Positions 8,412-15,489 of a DNA stretch of 34,387 nucleotides are shown here, one piece after another (positions within the stretch are counted from its first letter, which is position 1; each line of letters starts with the position of its first letter). The position numbers and the translations under genes were made by a program. The DNA comes from Aeromicrobium sp. (lineage in GTDB: Bacteria > Actinomycetota > Actinomycetes > Propionibacteriales > Nocardioidaceae), in contig JAOPXO010000065.1 of assembly GCA_025965115.1 (NCBI GenBank), positions 1-34,387 on the forward strand, read 5' to 3'. Below the pieces are notes generated by a model. It had not been told where the DNA came from, ran no database searches, and was given only the letters and a program-made list of their open reading frames with translations.

Positions 8412-9971
8412 TCAGTAGCCAGTGAAGTAGTCGGTCTTGATGCCGGCGCAACGCTTGGCCAGTCCCGGACGTACGGCATTGACCATCGCCGGAGGGCCCG
8501 AGACGTACGCCCGCCGCTTGCCGAGATCGGGCACCGCCGACGCGATGATCTCGGCCGAGAGGAACGGCGCCTCGATCCAGCGCCACGTGGTCGGCAGGTG
8601 GTCCGGGCGCACCGCCGACACGATGACGACGTTGAAGGCTGCGAGCTCATCGGCGTAGCTGATCTCTTCGGGCCCGGTGACGCCGTAGACGAGTACCGCA
8701 TCACGCTCGGGATGGTGTCGCAGCTGACTCAGGAACGGGGTGATGCCGATGCCGCCGGCGACGAGCAACAGAGGCACGGCGGCATCCTTGGGGAGGATGA
8801 AGTCGCCGCCAACCCCGGTGCCGCGCACGGTCTGACCAGGCTTGAGGTCGAGCAACGCCTTCTTGTACGTCGACGACTTCTCGGGCACCCGCACCGCGAT
8901 GGTCAGCTGGCCGTCGTCGTGGGGCGGCGAGCTGATGCTGAACGTACGTCTGACACCGCGACCGTCGGCGCGGGCGTGCGGGACGGTCAGCTCGGCATAC
9001 TGCCCGGGCGCGAACCCGAGACCGTGCTTCGCGCGGAACTTGAGCTCGTGCGTCTCCGGCGTGAGCTTGCGCTTGCTGACCAGCTCGAGCGAGAGACCGC
9101 GCCGGCGGGCGAACGCGAACGCCACGAGGTTGCCGACCAGCAGCGAGACGCCCGGCGTGATCGCGAAGACCTTGAGGTTCGGGGGCGAAGACGTGAAGAG
9201 CAACACCCAGATCGGATAGGAGAACACCACCGCGGTCACCAGCGAGACGGTGAGCTGCTGAACCCGGCGGGGAGGCAGGGTCAGTGGCTCGCTCAGCATG
9301 AAGCCGGCGAGGAAGACGATCGGATAGGCGTACGCCATCGTCTTGAACGGAGCAGGCTGACCGATGTGGTTGAGGCCCAGCGTGACCAGCACTCCCGCGA
9401 CCACGATGAACAGCACCCCGATGTCGAGCCGCCGCGTGCGCCACAGCACCAGGAAGGCGCCGACCGCGACGAAGGCCAGCAGCTGCTTGTTGCCGATCCA
9501 CCACGAGGCGGTGATCGGCAGATCGCGGCCGATCGCGTACTGGATCGCGTAGACGAGGAAGGCTCCGGCGGCGGCGGGGTTGAAGATGTGCCGGCCACGC
9601 CAGGCCAGGACGTATTTCGACACATTTGCCAACGCACCGGCACCGGCGATCCACGCGAGGTCCGCCGCATCGGTCGACGGCGTGAAGATGAACCACAGGA
9701 GCAGGGCGGTGATGATCGCCGACTCGCCGTGTGTCTTGACCCGCCAGATGAGTCCGAGGAGCCTGCTGCTCGCATAGGTCGCGACCAGGACGACTACCAG
9801 GGTCACCAGCTCGCTCTTGACCGTGAACCGTCCCGTGAACGTGCCGTTGATCGTGAAGGCGAGCATCACGACGACGAGTACGCCGAGCACGATCGTCACG
9901 AGCCGGTACATCGTGACTCGTCCCAGCTGGCGGTCGAGAAGATCTCGGGGGCTGACATCCTTGGGGCTCAT
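8412..9971 (-). CDS. NqrB/RnfD-like membrane domain fused to ferredoxin-NAD(P)H reductase module
   Basis: 519 residues, beginning MSPKDVSPRD. This ATG overlaps the apbE stop in ATGA and has GGAGAGG upstream; the frame is open 11 codons further without support. Residues about 20-290 hold eight to ten membrane helices with GRHIFNPAAAGAF at 126-138 and MLSEPLTLPP at 225-234, the arrangement of NqrB/RnfD family flavoproteins. Residues about 295-519 are a cytoplasmic FNR module: RTFSIS at 342-347 (FAD), GGIGITPF at 406-413 and SGPPAM at 491-496 (NAD(P)H), with the C-terminal DYFTGY. No SGAT motif for covalent FMN is seen in the membrane part. Likely role: carry electrons from NAD(P)H across the membrane to the exported FMN protein encoded two genes upstream. 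The final acceptor is unknown. Confidence 0.85.
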   Translation of the reverse strand: MSPKDVSPRDLLDRQLGRVTMYRLVTIVLGVLVVVMLAFTINGTFTGRFTVKSELVTLVVVLVATYASSRLLGLIWRVKTHGESAIITALLLWFIFTPSTDAADLAWIAGAGALANVSKYVLAWRGRHIFNPAAAGAFLVYAIQYAIGRDLPITASWWIGNKQLLAFVAVGAFLVLWRTRRLDIGVLFIVVAGVLVTLGLNHIGQPAPFKTMAYAYPIVFLAGFMLSEPLTLPPRRVQQLTVSLVTAVVFSYPIWVLLFTSSPPNLKVFAITPGVSLLVGNLVAFAFARRRGLSLELVSKRKLTPETHELKFRAKHGLGFAPGQYAELTVPHARADGRGVRRTFSISSPPHDDGQLTIAVRVPEKSSTYKKALLDLKPGQTVRGTGVGGDFILPKDAAVPLLLVAGGIGITPFLSQLRHHPERDAVLVYGVTGPEEISYADELAAFNVVIVSAVRPDHLPTTWRWIEAPFLSAEIIASAVPDLGKRRAYVSGPPAMVNAVRPGLAKRCAGIKTDYFTGY

Positions 9972-10822
9972 ACGAATACCTCTCCAGGAAAGTCCGGCGA
10001 CCACTCCACGTGGCCATCGGCATGCATACGGACGAATTCGTGCTGGAAGCGTCCCATGAGCGCGGCTGGTTCGGCCAGGAAATGTGCCGTCGCCAATCCG
10101 TCGGCGTACATGCAGGTTGCGGCGACCACCCAGGTCGCGATGACATCGTCGGTCGGCCGTCCCGTGCGCGCATCAAGTACGTGGTGCAGGTCATCACCCC
10201 AGGCGCGGCGATTGGTCGCCGAGGCACAGAGGGCCAGCTCGGGCTCGAGCTCGGCAACCCCGATCGCCATCGTCGGATCGCGCGGATGCTCCAGGGCGAC
10301 CCGGATCGGGGCGGTGCCGTGGTGGAAGAGGTCCCCGCTGGCATTGACGGTGAACTGGTTGAGGTCCCGGATCAGGATGCTCGACACGAGGTCGACCAGC
10401 AGACCCTTGCCGGCCGCGCCGATGTCGATGAGGACCGGCTGTGTCGTATGCACGACAGGTGCCGAGAAGCTGAGCGTCGACCAATAGGGGACGTCTGCGG
10501 GAGCATCGACCGGGCTCAGCGAGTAGTCGGCGTCATAGCCGAGGTCGGAGAGCGTACGTCCGATCAGCGGGTTGACCGCCCCGTCGGTGGCGTCGTGCAG
10601 CTCGTCGTAGAACCGGAACAGCGGCCCTGCCTCGTCCGGGAGCTCCCACTCCCCGACCCCCGCCGCGATCGCCGAGACCACCGAGTCAGGTCGGAACCGG
10701 GACCACACCCGGTCGAACTCGTCGATCCGGGCAAGGACCTCGGCCTGCACCGCCTCGGCGAGCGGCTCCCGCGTGTCGATTTGCCACGCCGTGCCGATCG
10801 CCTCGAACTGCCAGGCGGCCAT
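9968..10822 (-). CDS. apbE: FAD:protein FMN transferase (ApbE)
   Basis: 284 residues. ApbE cleaves FAD and attaches FMN to a Thr/Ser of exported flavoproteins. Visible family features are MGTAW-like FEAIGTAWQID at 6-16, the FDRVWSRFRPDS region at 36-47, DIGAAGKGLLVD at about 132-143 (flavin binding), NASGDLFHHG at about 160-169, and the AWGDDLHHVLDARTGRP region (about 206-222) with the expected His and Asp residues, then a WVVAATCMYADGLATA segment. There is no signal peptide or lipobox, so the protein appears cytoplasmic or non-classically placed, unlike many Gram-negative ApbE lipoproteins. It is 1 nt downstream of the FMN_bind lipoprotein gene and overlaps the reductase gene by 4 nt, which makes the lipoprotein its probable substrate. 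Confidence 0.93.
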   Translation of the reverse strand: MAAWQFEAIGTAWQIDTREPLAEAVQAEVLARIDEFDRVWSRFRPDSVVSAIAAGVGEWELPDEAGPLFRFYDELHDATDGAVNPLIGRTLSDLGYDADYSLSPVDAPADVPYWSTLSFSAPVVHTTQPVLIDIGAAGKGLLVDLVSSILIRDLNQFTVNASGDLFHHGTAPIRVALEHPRDPTMAIGVAELEPELALCASATNRRAWGDDLHHVLDARTGRPTDDVIATWVVAATCMYADGLATAHFLAEPAALMGRFQHEFVRMHADGHVEWSPDFPGEVFV

Positions 10823-10823
10823 G

Positions 10824-11282
10824 TCAGGCCTTGGCTTCGGCCTCGATCTGCTGGATCACCTTGTCGAAGCCCAGGTGGGTCAGGGACGAGCCGGCAACGA
10901 CCGAGACATTCAGCGCGTCGATGCGCTTGCCGACTGTCTCGGCCGCGATCCCGCCGGCGAAGTCGGTCTGGTGACCCTTCGACGTCGGGTCGGTGGCCTC
11001 GGGCGTGACCTTGATCTTCGTGATCTTGCTGTCGGCGAGCGTCAAGGCGACCTTCAGCTTGGAGACGCCGCCGGGATTGGCGTAGCTCGCCTCGCCGGAG
11101 TACGACCCGTCCTTGAACGTGGCGTCGCTGGAGGACCCGCCATTCGAGCTGTCGGTGGTCGCGGCCGACGTCGGCGAGGTGCTGCCGCCATCGCTCGAGC
11201 TGCTGCCACATGCGGCAGTCAGCAGGAGTACGGACACGGCGGCAGTTGCCGAGAAGAACTTGTGGGTCGGAGACAGCTTCAT
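10824..11282 (-). CDS. FMN-binding-domain lipoprotein
   Basis: 152 residues. The signal peptide has the lipobox LTAAC with Cys25, so the mature protein is anchored to the outer face of the membrane. A Ser/Thr/Gly-rich linker (26-54) follows. The FMN_bind domain (about 55-150) starts with FKDGSYSGEA and has GHQTDFAGGIAAE at 103-115. The expected ApbE target is the segment VVAGSSLT (128-135); it corresponds to the usual SGATxT motif but is degenerate (AGSS), so the acceptor is likely Ser133 or nearby. GGGAG upstream supports the ATG at 11282. First gene of the lipoprotein-apbE-reductase unit. Probable role: covalent-FMN electron carrier outside the membrane. Confidence 0.88.
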   Translation of the reverse strand: MKLSPTHKFFSATAAVSVLLLTAACGSSSSDGGSTSPTSAATTDSSNGGSSSDATFKDGSYSGEASYANPGGVSKLKVALTLADSKITKIKVTPEATDPTSKGHQTDFAGGIAAETVGKRIDALNVSVVAGSSLTHLGFDKVIQQIEAEAKA

Positions 11283-11360
11283 ACGGATGGGCTCCCGGGC
11301 TCGTGGAAAAGGGCGACGGTCATATAACGACGGAGGACCGCTGAACGTTCACGACGCTGG

Positions 11361-12761
11361 TCACAAATCTGCCATCGCTGCCGTTGCAGCGCGGAAGCCA
11401 CCCATTCCGTGCACGCCGGCTCCTGGCGGTGTCGACGCCGAGCACAGGTAGAGGCCCTTGACGCCGAGCGAGTACGGGTTGGTCGACGCCCGAGGTCGCA
11501 TGACAACCTGCCACGCGTCGTTCGCGCCGCCCGCGATATCGCCGCCGAGATAGTTGGCGTTGTGGGCCTCGAGCTGAGCGGGGGTCGTGACCGCCTTCGC
11601 CACAATGCGCTCGCGGAAGCCCGGGGCGAAGCGCTCGATCTGGGCGATCAGCGCCTCGGTCGCATCGCCGGTGTAGCCCTGCGGCACGTGCGCGTAGGCC
11701 CACACCGGGTGCACATCACCGACCGAACGACCGGGATCTGCAAGGTACTGCTGGCACAACAGGACGAAAGGGTGCTCTGGCATCCGTCCGGCGTGGACCT
11801 CCTTCTCGGCCGCGTTGAGCTGCTCGATGGTGCCCGCGACGTGGACCGTGCCGGCCTTGCGCGCCCACTCATTGGTCCACGGCACACCACCATCGACGGC
11901 GAAGTCGACCTTGAACACCCCGGGCCCGCGCCGCCATTTCGTGAACGGTCGCCGGACCCGACCCGGCAGCCGGTCACCGGCGATCTTCAGCACCCCGGCC
12001 GGGGTGGTGTCGAACAGGACGATGTCGGCCTCGGGCAGCTCGGTGACCTCGTGGCCGGTCTCGATCGTGCCTCCGTGCTCGACGATCTCCGCGGCCAGCG
12101 CGTGCGCGATTGCCGACGAGCCGCCCTTGGCGACCGGCCAGCCATAGGCGTGACCCGTCATCCCGAACATCAGTCCGAGGCCGCCGGTGGTCGGACGGTT
12201 GAGCGGATAGATCGCGTGCGCCGCCATGCCCGCGAAGAGGCCACGAGCTTCGTCGGTCTCCCAACGCCGGGCGATCCAGGTCGCAGGGGCCAGCGCCCGG
12301 CTGCCGAACTTCGCCAGGGTGATCGGGTGCTTCGGCACGTGGATGATCGGCTGGAACAGCTCATCGATGAGCGCATCGCTGTGCTTGACCAGCGGGGCGT
12401 ACAAGCTCCGCCACTTCTTGCCGTCCTTGCCGAGGAGCTCTGCGGTGCGGTCGAGATCGCGGAACATCACCCCGGCGCGACCCCCGTCGATCGGGTGCAC
12501 GGCGTCGACCTCGGGCCACAGCCACTCGAGCCCATGTCGGCCGAGATCGAGGAACCGGAAGAACGGCGAGGCGACTCCGGTCGGGTGGGTCGCCGAACAT
12601 ACGTCGTGGATCATCCCGGGAATCGTGAGCTGGGCCGAACGGGTGCCGCCGCCGATCTCGTCGGCGGCCTCCAGCACCGTCACCGTGATGCCTGCCCTGG
12701 CAAGCACAACGGCGGCGGCCAGCCCGTTGGGGCCAGAACCCACGACGACGGCGGAAGTCAT
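11361..12761 (-). CDS. CrtI/PYROXD2-like FAD-dependent oxidoreductase
   Basis: 466 residues. The N-terminal dinucleotide fold is VVVGSGPNGLAAAVVLARAG (5-24) with the acidic end of strand 2 at LEAADEIGGGTRS. The C-terminal FAD motif is STPPGAGVHGMGGFRAAT (about 443-460), as in phytoene-desaturase-like and PYROXD2-type proteins of mycobacteria and relatives. No other carotenoid genes are present, so carotenoid desaturation is not implied; an NAD(P)/FAD oxidoreductase of unknown substrate is the safer call. It follows the DUF3556-type gene by 23 nt but has its own leaderless -10 (TAGGTT) 6 nt before the ATG. The upstream part of the flavin operon begins 78 nt after its stop. Confidence 0.88.
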   Translation of the reverse strand: MTSAVVVGSGPNGLAAAVVLARAGITVTVLEAADEIGGGTRSAQLTIPGMIHDVCSATHPTGVASPFFRFLDLGRHGLEWLWPEVDAVHPIDGGRAGVMFRDLDRTAELLGKDGKKWRSLYAPLVKHSDALIDELFQPIIHVPKHPITLAKFGSRALAPATWIARRWETDEARGLFAGMAAHAIYPLNRPTTGGLGLMFGMTGHAYGWPVAKGGSSAIAHALAAEIVEHGGTIETGHEVTELPEADIVLFDTTPAGVLKIAGDRLPGRVRRPFTKWRRGPGVFKVDFAVDGGVPWTNEWARKAGTVHVAGTIEQLNAAEKEVHAGRMPEHPFVLLCQQYLADPGRSVGDVHPVWAYAHVPQGYTGDATEALIAQIERFAPGFRERIVAKAVTTPAQLEAHNANYLGGDIAGGANDAWQVVMRPRASTNPYSLGVKGLYLCSASTPPGAGVHGMGGFRAATAAMADL

Positions 12762-12767
12762 GCGTTC

Positions 12768-12773
12768 AACCTA
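12768..12773 (-). promoter_or_regulatory. Leaderless -10 hexamer of the CrtI-like gene
   Basis: TAGGTT on the minus strand ends 6 nt before the ATG at 12761. It sits in the 23-nt gap after the DUF3556-type gene, suggesting an internal promoter in this pair. Confidence 0.5.
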
Positions 12774-12784
12774 GTGGCCCGCTT

Positions 12785-14521
12785 CTAGTGACGCTTCACA
12801 TCGCGGAATGGCACGGAGCCGTCCCACGGCTGCCGGGTCAGCATCTCGGCAACCTCGACCTCGCCGGTCTCGATGACTCCCTTGGCGGCGTCGACGATGC
12901 GATAGCGCTGCACCTGATGGAAGAACGGTGGCGACTCCATCATGATCACGCGGAGCTCGCCGGGCTTGAATTCGCAGCGCTCTTGCACGGCGGCGAGCAG
13001 GGCTTCCTGGTGCAGGTGCCCGTCGCCGAAGTTCCAGCCGATTGCCGAACCCGCCACCATCTCGCCGTCCATGATGAACCGTGCTTCGTGGTCCTCGGCG
13101 GCATGCGGATAGAGACCGGCCATCGCGCGGCCATGGGTGTGCAGACCGCGCCAGGCCTGGAGCTTGCCGATCATCAGGTCGACGGTGTCCTCGTCATACA
13201 GCTTGGCCAGCTGTCGATGCGGTAGCTGCGCGGCCTTGGTGACCTTGTCGGCGTACTTCTGCTCGGCACCCTCGCCGAACAGCCAGGCCGAGGTTGACCA
13301 GGTCCCGGCGTAGTAGCGCATCGAAGGGAGGAAGGAGAACAGATCGGGGCGGTTGTTGCCGGCGATGATCGTGGCCACCAGCAGGGCGAGCAGGCCGTAG
13401 ACGAGGACCGGCTGGGTGACGTCGCCGAATCCCACGTGGGAGTAGTGCCCGAACAGGAACACCGCGCCGAACATCATCACGACATTCCACTCCAGCGGCA
13501 CTCCCATCGGGATCGCGGTGAGGATCTGCAGGTGGAACAGCACGATGATGACGAGGGCAACCGTGGTGATCGTGCCGCCTCGGGACAGCAGCAGCACGAG
13601 CGGCACGCCGAACTCGACGACCGTGCCGCCGTGGGCCAGGGCTTCGGCCAACCGGCCGGGACGGATGTCAGTTTCAGCATCGCGCCAAAGCCGACGCTTG
13701 ATCGCCTTCGGCACGAGTGGGGCATTGCTCATCATGGTCGACACGACATACGGGAAGTGCTTGTTGAGCTTGGACGTCGCAGCGCCCCACCAGATCGCGA
13801 TCATGATCAGCTTGGCCGCGAGGATCATGTCGCCGCCGGGGAACAGGAAGACGATCGCGGTGACCCAGTAGTGCTCGGCGCGTGCGGCCAGGAAGATCGT
13901 CTTGTCGCGCAGACCCAGCACCGGCAGGACGATCAACAGCGGCAGGAATCGCCACGGCTCGATCAGCGGTGGGACCGGACCCGTCAAGGCAAATAGAGCC
14001 TGGTGAGGGACGGCGTAGCGATCCGCCGGTGACAGCAGTATGAAGATCGCCGAGCCGATGACTCCGAGGTACAGCACGATGTCGACGAAGCTGCGATGTG
14101 AGCCGTATGTGCCCGGCACCCGATCTGGCCACGGCGGCTGACGGATCGTGCCGGGGCGCAGCCAATACAGGAAGGTGCCGAGCGGCGGCAGGAATCGCAT
14201 TGTCAGGGGCCCGAAGCCGCACCCGAAGCCGAGCACCTCGAACAACAGCGTCCAGATGATGACCTTCTGGAACACGACCGGCTCGAACCACCAGTCGTTG
14301 AGATTGCCGAGCGAGCCGATCCCGGGGGTCGAGGCCGCGAAGAGCAGGCCACCGAGGATGTAGAGCCCGATCTTGACCGCATACAAGATGTAGATCGCAT
14401 AGGGAGTGCCGAATCCGTAGATCGCCCAGTGCTGCTGCAGCGCTTTGGTGCGTTCGGCCCGCGGCCTGGCGCGCCAGGCGTCGACGTCGAAGTCAGGCAA
14501 GGTCGGCGAGATCAGACCCAT
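12785..14521 (-). CDS. DUF3556-type multi-pass membrane protein
   Basis: 578 residues. I recognise the family from mycobacterial DUF3556 proteins: the start (LPDFDVDAWRARPRAER), HWAIYGFGTPYAIYILYAVK (about 32-51), LRPGTIRQPPWPDRVP (about 121-136), AATSKLNKHFPYVVSTMM (about 246-263), IPMGVPLEWNVVMMFG (about 341-356), FLPSMRYYAGTWST (about 396-409) and a soluble C-terminal end with GWNFGDGHLHQEALL (about 501-515) and TRQPWDGSVPF. About nine to ten membrane segments are scattered through residues 40-395. The helix pattern with conserved Lys/Asn/His recalls the HTTM family that includes vitamin-K gamma-carboxylase, but that is speculative. Function unknown. The ATG at 14521 has a strong AAGGAG site. 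Probably co-transcribed with the CrtI-like gene. Confidence 0.87.
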   Translation of the reverse strand: MGLISPTLPDFDVDAWRARPRAERTKALQQHWAIYGFGTPYAIYILYAVKIGLYILGGLLFAASTPGIGSLGNLNDWWFEPVVFQKVIIWTLLFEVLGFGCGFGPLTMRFLPPLGTFLYWLRPGTIRQPPWPDRVPGTYGSHRSFVDIVLYLGVIGSAIFILLSPADRYAVPHQALFALTGPVPPLIEPWRFLPLLIVLPVLGLRDKTIFLAARAEHYWVTAIVFLFPGGDMILAAKLIMIAIWWGAATSKLNKHFPYVVSTMMSNAPLVPKAIKRRLWRDAETDIRPGRLAEALAHGGTVVEFGVPLVLLLSRGGTITTVALVIIVLFHLQILTAIPMGVPLEWNVVMMFGAVFLFGHYSHVGFGDVTQPVLVYGLLALLVATIIAGNNRPDLFSFLPSMRYYAGTWSTSAWLFGEGAEQKYADKVTKAAQLPHRQLAKLYDEDTVDLMIGKLQAWRGLHTHGRAMAGLYPHAAEDHEARFIMDGEMVAGSAIGWNFGDGHLHQEALLAAVQERCEFKPGELRVIMMESPPFFHQVQRYRIVDAAKGVIETGEVEVAEMLTRQPWDGSVPFRDVKRH

Positions 14522-14587
14522 GGTGCTCCTTACTGCTATCCCCGGTTCCGAACACTAGGGCCTCGCCGTGAGCCACGCCACACCGTT

Positions 14588-14593
14588 TAGCCT
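14588..14593 (+). promoter_or_regulatory. Leaderless -10 hexamer of the alpha/beta hydrolase gene
   Basis: TAGCCT, 6 nt before the ATG at 14600, in the 78-bp divergent region shared with the DUF3556-type gene. The region also contains GTTCCGAAC, a short palindrome near 14545. Confidence 0.55.
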
Positions 14594-14599
14594 GTCTCC

Positions 14600-15415
14600 A
14601 TGCTGGCCGATCACGAGGTGCCGACGACGCTCGGCCGGTTGCGCGTACGCACCCGCGGCGATGGCCCCGCGATCGTGATGTGGCCCAGCCTGCTGATGGA
14701 CGGCGAGCTCTGGTCGGCGCAGATCGAGCATTTCGGTGATCGGTTCACGGTGCTCGTGATCGATCCGCCGGGGCACGGCGCGAGCGAGGCGCTCACCCGC
14801 GGCTTCACCTTCACCGAATGCGCCACCGTGGTCCGCGAGGTGCTGGACCATTTCGACGTCGACCGCGCCCACCTGCTCGGCAACTCGTGGGGCGGCATGA
14901 TCGGTGGAACCTTCGCCGCTCTGCACCCCGATCGGGTGGGTGTCTCGGTGCTGATGAACGCCACCGCGTCGCCGGCCGGTCGCTATCAGCGGCTGGAGTA
15001 CGGCGCCCTGCTTCGTGTTGCCAAGCTCCTCGGCGGCCTCCGCAAGCCGTTGATGCCGTCAGTGCTCAAGGCCTTCCTCGGGCCGACCACGATGGCGTCT
15101 CGTCCAGCCGTCGTTCAACAGGTGAGCGACACCGTCGGGCGGGCCGATATCGCTTCGGTCGCCTGGGCCGTACGCAGCGTGGTGCCGCAGCGGCCCGACC
15201 AGCGCGACCTGTTCAGCCGCATACGTACGCCCGTGCTCGTCGTCGCCGGTGCCGAGGACGCGACATTCCGGCTGCCGGAGTCGCAAGCCATGGCCGCGGC
15301 GGTCCCGGGAGCCGAGCTCGTCGTGATCGATGGCGCCGCCCACCTTGCCGCGCTGGAAGCGCCCGCCGAGGTCAACGCCCTGGTCGATCAATTCCTCGCG
15401 GTCAACCCCGTGTGA
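14600..15415 (+). CDS. Alpha/beta-fold hydrolase
   Basis: 271 residues, the usual size for a single-domain cytoplasmic alpha/beta hydrolase. The nucleophile elbow is GNSWGG (94-99, Ser96). DPPGHGASE (55-63) is the typical loop after strand 4, VVAGAEDATF supplies the probable catalytic Asp (about 218-222) and IDGAAHLAALEAP the catalytic His (about 247). A cap region lies at about 130-190. Enzymes of this kind include esterases, haloperoxidase-like proteins and meta-cleavage hydrolases; the substrate cannot be read. No signal peptide. It is divergent from the DUF3556-type gene and is followed 74 nt later by fprA, which has a separate promoter. Confidence 0.88.
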   Translation: MLADHEVPTTLGRLRVRTRGDGPAIVMWPSLLMDGELWSAQIEHFGDRFTVLVIDPPGHGASEALTRGFTFTECATVVREVLDHFDVDRAHLLGNSWGGMIGGTFAALHPDRVGVSVLMNATASPAGRYQRLEYGALLRVAKLLGGLRKPLMPSVLKAFLGPTTMASRPAVVQQVSDTVGRADIASVAWAVRSVVPQRPDQRDLFSRIRTPVLVVAGAEDATFRLPESQAMAAAVPGAELVVIDGAAHLAALEAPAEVNALVDQFLAVNPV

Positions 15416-15457
15416 GCCGGACCACACACTTCCCGTTCGCATCGCAAGACGGAAAAA

Positions 15458-15471
15458 TAGAACCTGTTCTA
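15458..15471. promoter_or_regulatory. KstR-type operator upstream of fprA
   Basis: TAGAACCTGTTCTA is a perfect palindrome (6-bp arms, 2-nt centre) and matches TNNAACNNGTTNNA, the binding motif of the TetR-family repressor KstR that controls sterol catabolism in mycobacteria and rhodococci. It lies at about -32 to -19 relative to the predicted leaderless start, between the -35 and -10 positions, where binding would block RNA polymerase. Confidence 0.6.
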
Positions 15472-15477
15472 CTCTCC

Positions 15478-15483
15478 TAGCCT
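15478..15483 (+). promoter_or_regulatory. Leaderless -10 hexamer of fprA
   Basis: TAGCCT, the same hexamer and the same 6-nt distance as before the alpha/beta hydrolase gene; the ATG is at 15490. Confidence 0.6.
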
Positions 15484-15489
15484 TGCAGT

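Noticed and set aside
8598-10487. A 629-codon open frame on the plus strand
   Set aside because: It is antisense to the NqrB/RnfD-FNR and apbE genes, has a low-complexity Arg/Asp/Glu/Gly composition and no family motif; typical high-GC shadow frame.
3092-11282. One Listeria-type extracellular electron transfer locus joining ndh with the FMN/ApbE genes
   Set aside because: ndh is separated from the flavin operon by the membrane-protein gene and clpB, each with its own promoter features, so a single functional locus is not supported by position.
11361-12761. Carotenoid biosynthesis locus
   Set aside because: The oxidoreductase is CrtI-like in fold only; no crtB, crtE or cyclase gene is nearby, and the C-terminal motif fits PYROXD2-type proteins.
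15458-15471. Palindrome before fprA as a LexA/SOS box
   Set aside because: Actinobacterial SOS boxes need GAAC-N4-GTTC; here the spacer is 2 nt, which fits KstR instead.
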